From Corallium rubrum (Eukaryota; Cnidaria; Anthozoa; Scleralcyonacea; Coralliidae), in the NCBI GenBank assembly GCA_964035015.1, contig OZ036010.1:9620620-9684619 (forward strand): a stretch of 64,000 nucleotides of DNA, in the 5' to 3' direction. The position numbers and the translations under genes are program-made. Under the pieces are notes generated by a model. The model was given only the letters and a program-made list of their open reading frames with translations. It searched no databases and was not told where the DNA came from. Positions 32,459-43,701 of this stretch are shown piece by piece (positions within the stretch are counted from its first letter, which is position 1; the number at the start of each line of letters is the position of its first letter).

Positions 32459-35400
32459 GGTTGATGATGATGATGAGGTTGATGATAATGAGGTTGATGA
32501 TGATGATGATGATGAGGTTGTTGATGATGATGATGATAATGATGATGAGGTCATTACCAGAAATTTGGGACAAGATGGTGGCGCGCGTGCGTATTAAGGA
32601 CCATAATAATGGAGATTCTCAACAGTAAATAATAAGGAAAACACATAATAATTCAAATTTTGCTTAAACGGTGACATATTTCTTCTTTGCTCGACTCCAT
32701 GCATTTGACTTCAGCATGGACTAAATAAACATTTGCTTACTTCGACGACAAAATACTTCCCTAACTCGTCTTATTTTTGCACTGAAAGTGCCACTATCCA
32801 GGGTGCTAGAAATTGGGCAAATTGACCGACAACGTTACAGGCGATGCGAAGTGCCCGACTCGCGGTGCATTTGGCATGAGTCAGTCTACTTCGAGAGCAC
32901 ATAAAGGTCCTCATTTGTCCCTAGCATAGTACTTCCAAAAGCGTTTGAACTTGCTTGATTTCACAGTCCTTGTGCACATAGATAGAAGAAAGATAGAAAA
33001 ACTTTATTTACCCACGCTAACCCTGTCAACCGCAGCTGATTTCCACAGGGGGCGTGTAAAAAGGAAGTACAAAGATATAGTATTTTAGGCTATTTACAAA
33101 ATATAATATATCAACTAAGTTACAAAGTCTAAGTTATAAAGTTTATAAGTATAAAAAATATATATATTTACAGGTTGTTTTTTGAGTTCAGGTAATCAGA
33201 AAATGTGAGTAGCAATTTTATTTCGAAAATGGGAGAGGGTTTTGCACTCCCTGATTTCATTTGGAATAGAATTCCACACGTGTGCACCTTCGTACATAAA
33301 ACTGTTTTTCATATAATTTGTCCGGGGTTGTGGTAAACAAAGGCCACTGGAAATGCCCCGAAGTTTGTGATTTGTAATTTCGCTTTTATACGTAAAAAGA
33401 TTTGTAAGCTTCTCGGGACCCATTTTATTCAAAATTTTGTACATTAATATTGCTTTTGCCTTTTTTCTCATCAATTTAAGTGGTTCCCAGCCTAAGGCTT
33501 GTAAAGCAATAGTATGATCTACATCATTACTCATATTCATGATAACTCGAGCAGCTCGATTTTGGAGTTTTTGTAGTCGTTTTGATTGTGTTTCACCTAT
33601 TACATCCCACACTTCACAGCAATAATTGAAGTGTGGGCGAACAATAGCATTATATATGGAAATAAGTGTATCTTTCTCAACAAATGGTTTGACACGACGG
33701 AGAGCGGAAATTGCTGTTGCTATTTTTTTGCAAATATTTTTAGTATTATCATTCCAGGATAAATGCTGGTCAACTACTATTCCAAGAGTTTTGCATTCAT
33801 AAACCTGTTTAATCTGTTTATTTTTGATGAAAATATTCGGGTGAGAATCTGTTTTCATTCGTTTTGGACGAATCAACATAAATTCAGTTTTAGCGACATT
33901 CAAGCTAAGTTTATTGGCCATTAACCAATCTTTAAGATTTTCTAAATCAGAATTTACTGTAACTTCTATATCATTTATCGAGTCTCCAGAAGCTGTAAGA
34001 TTTGTGTCATCAGCGAATAGTCGGGGTCTTGTATTATCAAGGCACTCTGGCAAATCATTGATGTACAACAGAAATAATAATGGTCCTAAAATAGAACCTT
34101 GTGGTACACCACATTTGACCGTGTGTTCAGATGAGACAAATCCATTTATTTTGCACTTCTGGCTACGATTTGTGAGATAGGATTTTAAAAAGGAAAGTGC
34201 TTGTCCTCTTATTCCATAGAACTCCAACTTTTTAAGGAGAATTTGGTGATTAACAGTATCAAAAGCTTTTTTTAAGTCAATAAAAACTACCAAGTTAAAT
34301 AGCTTTCTATCTAAGTTAACGTACCACTCATTAGTACAGTCTAGTAATGCTGTGGCTGTGGAGTGAGATTTTCGAAAACCAAATTGGGAATTGCTCAGTA
34401 GTTCAAATTTGGTCAAATAGTTGTATAATTGATTATAAAGAATTCGTTCCATGATTTTGCTTATTGCTGGCAAAACTGAAATTGGCCTGTAGTTTCCAGG
34501 AATATTTCGTTGGCCATTCTTAAAAAGAGGTGTTACTCTAGCCACTTTCCATTCATCTGGAAAAGTGGATAGAGCAATAGCCTGGTTAAAGATATGTGTT
34601 AGTGATTCTGCAATGGCTGGTGCAGCTATCTTGATAATTTTACATGAAATTTTATCAATTCCAGTTGCTTTGTTGCTTGATAATCTGGACAATAAATGAA
34701 ATACATCATTTACAGTTGTAGGTTGGAATGCAGCAAACTCTGATTTAGTTTTGTTTATATAAGTTTCAAAAGTGCAATTTGGCACATCAATTTTACTTGC
34801 TAGGTCAGGCCCGATGTTTGAAAAATATTCATTGAAGCCATCTGCAATTTCCTGTGGATCATTTAGAATATTTTCACCCATATTCAATTCATTTACTACT
34901 GTTTGTTTAGTTTGTTTGCCTAATAAATGATTAATTGATTTCCAAGCTTTCTTTGGATTAGATTTTTGATCAGCAATTCTGGTGGAATAGTAGTTTTGTT
35001 TAGCATTTCTTAATTCAATATTGACCTGGTTTCTGGCTGCTTTATAGTTTATCCAATCTATTTCTGATTTACTTATAATTGCTTTTCGTTTCAATTTGTC
35101 TCTTGTATTTATGAGGTTCTTAATTTTATTTGTGATCCAAGGGATCTTGTTCGATCTGACCTTTTTTTGTTGGAGTGGTGCATGTTTATCTAAAATTTCT
35201 AGGAAAAGATCTTTCCAAATTTCCCACATAGCATTTGGGTCATGGCCAAAAAAATAAACATATTCCCAGTGCTGAGTTAAGAGTTCATCTACAAACTTTT
35301 TTTCATCAAACTTTTTCATATTTCTTATTTCAATTGTGTTTTTTTCCTTCTTTTGAATAATTCGGATTTTTCTGATCGCAAACACTAAGCTGTGATCACT

Positions 35401-38400
35401 GATTCCAGTATGAATAACACCAGAATGAGAAATTTTTTCTGGCGTATTTGTAATAATGTGGTCAATCAGGGTGGATGTTTTCAGAGTAATTCGAGTAGGT
35501 TCATCAATTAATTGAGACAATTGGTATAGCTCACATAAGGAGCTCAGTGTTTTTGTTGGTATATTGGAAAGTGTTTCCTTTTTTAATAGGTCACAGTTTA
35601 GATCACCCAACAAATACATTTCTTTATCTTCATCATCAATTTGTTTGATCAATCTTTCCAAATGATCAAAGAAATCTGATGATGCATTGGGTGGTCTGTA
35701 CACAGTTGAAACAATAAATGGTCGACTGTGTGGTTTGGTGATTTCTACACAGACAGTCTCTAATTCATTTCAAATTAGGTCAGATCGAATTTTGTAATTG
35801 TGGAGTTACGTAAATATATGCAAACACCACCCCCATTCCGTGATCTATCTTTCCTAATTGTATCATAGCCATCTAAGTGAATCAAGTTATCAGTAAAACT
35901 TGAATCAAGCCGTGTCTCATTGAAAGCAATTAAATCAATATTTTTGTTAGACATCAAGTGCCGAATTTCATCTATTTTTTTAGGCAGACTAACAATATTC
36001 AAAAAGGCCATTTTAAAACCTCTTTCATTTGGAATTGAATTAAGGGTTGTTGAAAAATTGCTACTCATATTTTTGTTTTCCGAATTATTACAAGATATTA
36101 CTGATTCATAACCCTCTCTACATATTTCAGATAGTCTGTCCAATCTCTTCTCTGACTTGTCTGAAAAACCTGCTTGTTAATATTTCTAACATTATTATTC
36201 TGATGATTTGTTCTGCCCTGTTTCAGATAGGCACAAAATGCACTTCCTAGGGCTCGATCTCCATTCTTATTCAAATGTAGGTTTGATTTATTTAGTAATG
36301 GCTGTTCAATACAGTCATTATCTATAAATGTTATTTTATGTTTGATACACAATTCATGTACCAAATGGTTAAAGTCAGAAATTTTTGTGGCACTAACTTT
36401 GTTATCATACCTCTTAATGACACTCGAGATTGCAATCTTCCTTGTTTTGCCTTTGACCAGGTTGATAAGTTCCTCCAGCTCTTTGGCAACTTTCTCGGGT
36501 TGTTCACGAACGAAGTCATTTGTACCCACATGTAAAATAATTTCTTCATGCTGGGTATCTTCACTCCAGTATTGCTGCATTTTCTGCCTTATTTGACCAA
36601 CTTTCGCTCCGCTGTACGAGTGGCAAACTGTATTTTTCCTGGCAGCTTTTCCCAATTTCTTCTCATTCATATTCTTCACCATGGAGTCTCCTATTATAAG
36701 GACAGTTTTTTCCTGAGGTGATGAACTGGTAGGTTTTTGGGTTGTTGAACTTTCTTTCGTCGATGTTGAGCTTTTGCTTTTGGTGATTGTTTTCTTCGAC
36801 TTTTCGAATTTGGCTCTTTGTTCCTTGCAATACGTGTTGATTTGCTTACTCAGGTCGTCGCTTTCTTCAATCCTCTCCATCTCATGGCCTTCTGAGCTCA
36901 CCACGTCATTCAAGCTGGCATCTTGCTCTTCTTCTACAGGAAGAACTTCGAAGCGGTTGTGACATGCGATGGAATTTGTTGTTTCAGTTTCTTGCTTCTT
37001 GCTTCGGGTCGTCTCAGCTTTCACCCATTCATGTTGCTTTATGTCAAGAATACGCTTTATAGTTGTGTTCTCCTCTGTAATTTCTTCGACTGTTGTCTTT
37101 AGTGATGATATTTCGGCCGCCATCTTCTCATTCTGTTCAAGAAGCGCCATTATCTTCGCATTGGTTTCGATTTTATTCTCGCATTCTTCACTTTGTTTTT
37201 TCTTTACATCGTTTATGATAACTATCAGATCATTTAAGTCCTGTTTGTATGAGCAGCATTGTTCGCATGCCTGATTATCGTCGACAGTTGTTGTTGTTTC
37301 ATCCGAGGTTTCATCAGCTTCGGTATTTGTTTTCATCACGTGCTCGGATGTATTTGGTGCATTTTCCTCATCTGTGGCTTTCGAACGGGTGGCATAGCTT
37401 CTCAAGATCGTGTAGAGTTGCTTCTCGTTATTATCCTTCGTCACAGTAATCTTTTTGTTAGTTGCACTGTCCCATTTCAAAGACAGTTCAGGATTACTGA
37501 ATTTGATGTTTTCACCACGCGGTGTCGACCATCTTCCGTTGATTTGTAGTTCGGTATTTACAAACCTTTTTAACGATTCTAAGTCGCCTTCCCATATCAA
37601 ATCATCGTCAGCTAATAATAAATGCGAACATTTTAAACTTTTGGAATCATCAGCATCGCTTTTTGGTGTAAAATTTTCGAAAGACGCGGAGCACGCGGAG
37701 GTGTGACTAGTCGCCATCTTGCGGTATACACTATCGCACATGTACGATTTAGGCAAATTACAAAGAACTCAATGACCTGAATAATGAGAAACACTAGAAT
37801 ACAATAGAATCACACGTTTTAGTCCACATGCACGATTTAGGCAAATTCTAAAGCCTGGTTTTCATATGTCGCCGATCGTCGGCGATTTGTGATTTAGATG
37901 CATGTTAAAACGGGAAATGCATGCAGCAGCATGTTAAGTAATAAAGAACAATGCAGAAAAGCAGTGCTTTTATTCTTTTACTTAACATTCATCTAAATTA
38001 CAAATCGCCGACGATCGGCGACATATGAAAACCAGGCTTAAAGAACTCAATGACCAACTCAGTCCACATGCACGATTTAGGCAAATTCTAAAGAACTCAA
38101 TGACCTGAATAATGAGAAACACTAGAATACAATAGAATCATCACACGCCTTAGAAGACGCTCAGAATACATAATTATATTATTTTATGCGAATAGTCAAA
38201 TTTCTGGTGATGTTGATGATGATGACGATAATGAGGTTGATGATGATGATGATGACCATGATGACGATGATGATAATGAAGATGATGATCATAATGACGA
38301 TCATTACGATCTAATGTATGTTTCACCTTTTCATTGGCAATCTTTAGTGCCAAATCCGTTCTTGTCTTGTCCCCTTTGACATCATCCCATTTTAAGTTAC

Positions 38401-41400
38401 GCACATACATTGCCAGTTCTTCTGCGTTGTATATGTCTCCAAAGTTTAACAGCATCTTCGTTCTTTCTTCTTGACTAAAAATCATCAGAGCCATTTGTGT
38501 TCCGTCAAGACCAACATTTAAGACTCGGTCGGTAACGAGACGTTCCAGGAACGGTTTGACATCTCTTTCAAAGGACGAGCGTCCGACGCTGTAAGACGCG
38601 TCGATGATTAACAAAAGATCTTTTTTACATTTCACTAAAAAAAGAGATAAGCATCTTTTAGACTTTCAGTGTGTGCACTGTAACTACACAGGCCTTCCGG
38701 CAGGAATTGAACCCACGAGGATCAAAATTAGCTGTGGCCTTCCGTCGAAAGTCTTTTTGAACTCACTTTATAAACTAAGTTTATTTATACTGGATATACC
38801 TCTATTAGTTCATTGATCTAGTGTTACTCAGTACAGGAGGAAACCGGAGTACACTAAACCAACGCTTTACTTATCTCAACTGTACTTCGTAGGAATTCAT
38901 TTAAAGGGCACCACTTATTGGTCCAGTGTTACTACAGGAGGAAACCAAAGTAAACTAATTCTATATTTATACTGGATAACCCCGCCATCAATTATATCGA
39001 AACTGTTTTCCCTAGAGGTCTAGTAAGGGTTACCCTCATTGATCCAGTGTTGCAACAGGAGGAAACCGGGGTACTCGTGGTTCAAAAAGGTCACAGCTTG
39101 CGCCCTTGCTTTTCCAAAAACACAGCTCAACATTGAAGCCTTGCATGGTGGCGGCTGTTATATTTTGAAAGCTTTCTTATACTCTTTATTTACACTCCCT
39201 CTCAGTGTCCTTCGCCCTCTCTACATGCCTCGTGACTCCTCATATACTATTGGTTACTTATTAACTAATTCTTTTCCTGAAAGGAAGTAGTTGCATCACC
39301 ATGCACATCCCTCTCTTTGTTCAGATAAAGTTTCTTAAACTGTCAACTAAAACAAAATGTGAAATATTTAAAATTTTATTATTGTTGTAGTTCGTGTTCG
39401 TCTTATTATTTTTTTAAGTCTACTTAATAACCATATTTGAGTTAATCGTAGCCTAGTTTCTAGGCCTTCCTCGGTTGACACGTTTCGGAAGTATCCGAAC
39501 GGACCGCTGGGGAAGGCCAAGCAACATTCGTAAACACTTTCACTTTGCAGCTCAGTTGTTTATTGAGGAAGAATTGTGATGTTATGACGTCCTAAGTGTT
39601 TCCCGACACTTACCATTTCCATCTGCATAAAATAATACAAGCCTACTCACCTCTGATCGGCGAAGGTTCACTGTCCTAGCTTCTTATCACTAGCTTTCCT
39701 TCTGCAATCGCCAAAAGTTGAAAGTTAAACAGTTAAATTTTCATTTCGAGCTCCAATTGGAATATATTCCATAATTTCCTTCTTTCGATCGCCAAGATCT
39801 TTGGTAAAATCTTCGCAGACATCCTTATGCTTTTTATATAATATACTGTCGCTACGCTAGATCCCAGGAACACTCGAAGGGCAGAATGATTCTGGGCAGG
39901 ACCTTTTTACGAATGTTACGCGCCAAGCTCATGGCGGAAACGAAAGGCTTAGAAACTAGGCTAAGTTAATCGGATTTCCATACAGTTCTCTTTCCATACG
40001 TCTCCTTGTTGATGTTGGAGTTTTGTTTTCGGATACGCTGTATTGTTCATCATCTGGTTCTGTCACTATCTTTTATTCGTTTGAAGAAAGATGCATTTCT
40101 TATAACTCAGTGTCTTTGATTTTCTGCAACGATTTTAGTCCCTTTGCGTTCGATCACAGTGCATGGGATAGATTCAAATCGTGTTGTAAATTTGTTTTTC
40201 TTTCTCAGCTTGAGGATGACCAAATCTCCAACTCTTAGATGTGAAGGTTGAGCATGTCGTCGTTTATCTGCGTATTCCCTTCCTTTGTTTTTCGATTTAA
40301 TGTCATTCTGTTTGGCTTCATTATGTCTATTCACCACTTTATCTTTTGGGTTTAAAGTGTCACTGTAATGAAAAATCGTCAGTCTTTTTTGGATCTTGTC
40401 ATAAAGTACATTTACAATGAGGATGAACGGCGTTTGTGGTTTGTCAATATCTCATCTCGTTCACGAAAACAACTAAAGTTCCACGTATTTTATTTAATAC
40501 TATAAGCATACACAATTTGAGCACTTTCTATTGTTTATTTCTAGAGATATTCCTAATTTTACGATTTTCATTTCTCTCGTTTTGGAGAAAATGACGTCAT
40601 CAGTCATATAATTTGCATATTTCCAAAACATGAATATCCCTTTGAAACTGCTGGTTCCTGACCCCCTCCAATGATAAAATTAAATTTGCTTATTTATCAG
40701 CAATCAAGTAGCGTTTACTCCAGCGAATAAAAGTGAAGATTAGGGCTTATGTAGGCATTGTAATTCAAAAGTTTAAATCTTTATATTTTTAAACAATGAA
40801 GCAAAAATGATAATTCCCTTTTTAAGGTTTAGAGAAACCTGTGAGCATGCGCTTAATATGGCAAACACAAAAGTTCCACAGAGAAATGTATTTTATTGGA
40901 TACTATAAGCATACAAAGTTTAAGTGCGTTCTATTGTTTATTTCCAGAGGTATTCCTTATTTTACGATTTCCATTTCGCTCGTTTGGAGTAAATGACGTC
41001 ATCAGCCATAAATTTGCATATTCCCAAAACACGAATATCTCTTGAACGAGATGAGATCTTGACAAACCACAAACGCCGTTCACCCTCATTTTAAATGTAC
41101 TTTATTTATGATAAGATAAAAAAAAGACTGACGATTTTTCCATCATAGTGACACTTTAACATTGGTAACGCTCCTCGCACTGGGCGGTTGAAAAGAAGTT
41201 GTGCTGGTGGTACATTGGTGGAACGGTGTGGACTGGTGCGATAGCTTAACAAGAAACGGGAAAGTTCTTGTATCCAATTCCGGTGTTCTGTACGAGCGGT
41301 TTTGATTGCTTTTCCTAGAGGTTTCATAAATGCTTCGGCCTCTGTATTTCCTTGTGGCCACTCAGGCGTTGACGTTTCATGTTTCACACCAAGCTGAGCT

Positions 41401-42785
41401 AAATAGTGCTTGAAATCTTTGCTGTTAAAAGAGGGGCCGTTATCAGATTTAAACTTGCACGGGACACCGTGTCGTGCAAAAATAGCGTCAACTTTAGGTA
41501 TGATTGTACTTGCTGACGTGCTTTTAACTATCCGCTCTGCTTCTGGGTATCGTGAGTATTTATCAATGAGAACGATGATATACTGTCCGCTGGGAAGTGG
41601 TCCGTAGAAATCAGCGTCAATGGTTTACCAAGGTCCATCAGGCATCTCTGGTGTCTGTAATGGTTCAGGTGCATTGACTGGTCCAGTAATCTGGCAGGGT
41701 AAACACATTTCAAGTTCATCTTTTACAACTCTATCCATATTGGGGAACCATGCATATTCTCGTATTAATTAATGCTTTTGTTTTCACGAGTCCTTGGTGG
41801 CCTTTATGAGCCAATTGGATAATATTTGCTTGTAGCGCCTGAAGTGTAATTATTCTTGTACCACGTAGGAGTATACCATTAGCGTGATCTACAGTATATC
41901 AAAGTTCATTTTGAATGATGTGGAATGGTTTAACAAGATCATTGCGCCAATCTCTGGACACAATTGCTTGTTTGACTGCCTGTAATATCGGATTGGAATC
42001 GGTGTGTGATTTGATGACCTCAAGTGGTACGGCTTCCGCGCTGCGTTGGCTGATATAAAATTGACGTGTTCTTCAGCCTCATTTCGTTTAGGTGTTTTTG
42101 ATCCCGGATGCCTTGACAGAAAATCAGCTGGGTTTTCACTTCCTGACCTGTAGATAACGTTGAAATTGTATTGCTGAAGTCTCAAGAACCATCTTGCGAT
42201 TCGTGTGGGAGGTCTGGAACGAGGGTTGTAGATTTGTTGTAGTGGTTTGTGGTCAGTGATTAAGTTGAAAGCTGCCCCATACAAATATAGGTGAAAATGC
42301 TCAATACCCCCAGACAATTGCCAGGGCTTCTTTCTCCGTTTGTAAGTATCGTCGTTTCACTGAGGAGAGAGCGCGTCTAGCGTAGGCGATGACGTTATTG
42401 GCATTCTGATGCGGATCTTTCTGTGTTAGTACATAGTAGCCCAAGTACACTGTGAGTGTATATATATATTAATTTACGCGATTTCTTTTAATTTTAATTT
42501 ATGTAAATAATTATTTTCTCTATATAAGTGGCTTCACTTCTCTTGTATAATTGACCTGAAGAAGGGGCTAGCCCCGAAACGTTGTAATTGAAGATTAAAT
42601 AAAGTTCCTCTTGAAAATTTATATATATATATATATATTAATTTACGCGATTTCTTTTAATTTTAATTTATGTAAATAATTATTTTCTCTATATAAGTGG
42701 CTTCACTTCTCTTGTATAATTGACCTGAAGAAGGGGCTAGCCCCGAAACGTTGTAATTGAAGATTAAATAAAGTTCCTCTTGAAA

Positions 42786-42867
<82 letters not shown>

Positions 42868-43653
42868 ACGTTAATACTATATTCTATTTTATAATTGATT
42901 TATTTTAAATGGCATAGAAATGCATACTGTTTAATACCATTTAACTGTTCATATCCTCTTTCATAAAATCAATATGTATCTATCTATATGACTTCATTGA
43001 CTTGTTAATTGACCGTAAAATTGAGCAGTGTTTTAATAATATAAATAAATAAAACTATTGGTCTTATCAGCTCAAATCGCGCAAGTACTCTACATTACCC
43101 CCTGCTGTGTTCACCTCGCTTAACCGTCGGATAAACATTGTTATGTTACTATTTATATTTTACCGTAAAATATACAGGAAAATCAAAATTACTGTTCAAC
43201 TGCTTACTTAATATACCATGTAAGAGGGAAAATTCACACATATACTTACAACTAGACGACTTTAAATCACGCTTGAAGTCGCCCAGGTTTTGCGGATTTA
43301 AAGTCGTCCAGTTGTAAGTATATTGTGTAAATTTTCCCTCTTGCACGGAATATTAAGAAAACAGTTATTCTGAACAGTAAATTTTATTTTCCTGTATATT
43401 TTAAGGTAAAAATAGTAATATAACAATGTTTATCCGACGGTTAAGCGAGGTGAACACATCAGGGGGTAATGTAGAGTAGCTGCATTTATTTATATTATTA
43501 AAACACAGCTCAATTTTATGGTCAATGAACAAGTCATATAGATACATATTGATCTTATGAAAGAGGATATGAACAGTTAAATGGTATTAAACAGTATGCA
43601 TTTCTATGCCATATAAAATAAATCAATTATAAAATAGAATATAGTATTAACGT

Positions 43654-43701
<48 letters not shown>

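Larger units (their letters stand above)
32981..38150 (-). mobile_element. CR1-like non-LTR retrotransposon, nearly complete
   Basis: Minus-strand order: 5' UTR built of ~80-bp tandem repeats (37738-38147), ORF1 with an SGNH esterase domain, ORF2 with APE endonuclease and reverse transcriptase, and a 3' UTR ending 'gggtaaataaagtttttcta' with a short TATCTTTCTTC-type tail. ORF1 is intact; ORF2 has one frameshift. CR1-group LINEs are known to carry esterase-type ORF1 proteins, which supports the clade. It sits in gene B intron 2, in the same sense as the gene. Confidence 0.88.
42469..42790 (+). mobile_element. 169-bp tandem dimer with hammerhead-like cores (retrozyme- or Penelope-like)
   Basis: The unit (ttaatttacgcgatttcttt ... 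ttcctcttgaaaattta, TA tail) occurs twice, starting at 42469 and 42638. The copies look identical outside the TA tract. Each has a CTGAAGA...GAAACGTT hairpin. Small tandem repeats carrying a hammerhead describe metazoan retrozymes and Penelope pseudo-LTRs; which applies here is not decided. Confidence 0.65.

Noticed and set aside
38174-38326. His-rich extension of the gene B vWA exon
   Set aside because: It lies after a good donor (AAAG|GTGAAA) aligned with the gene A exon end; the His codons come from the GAT/CAT microsatellite.
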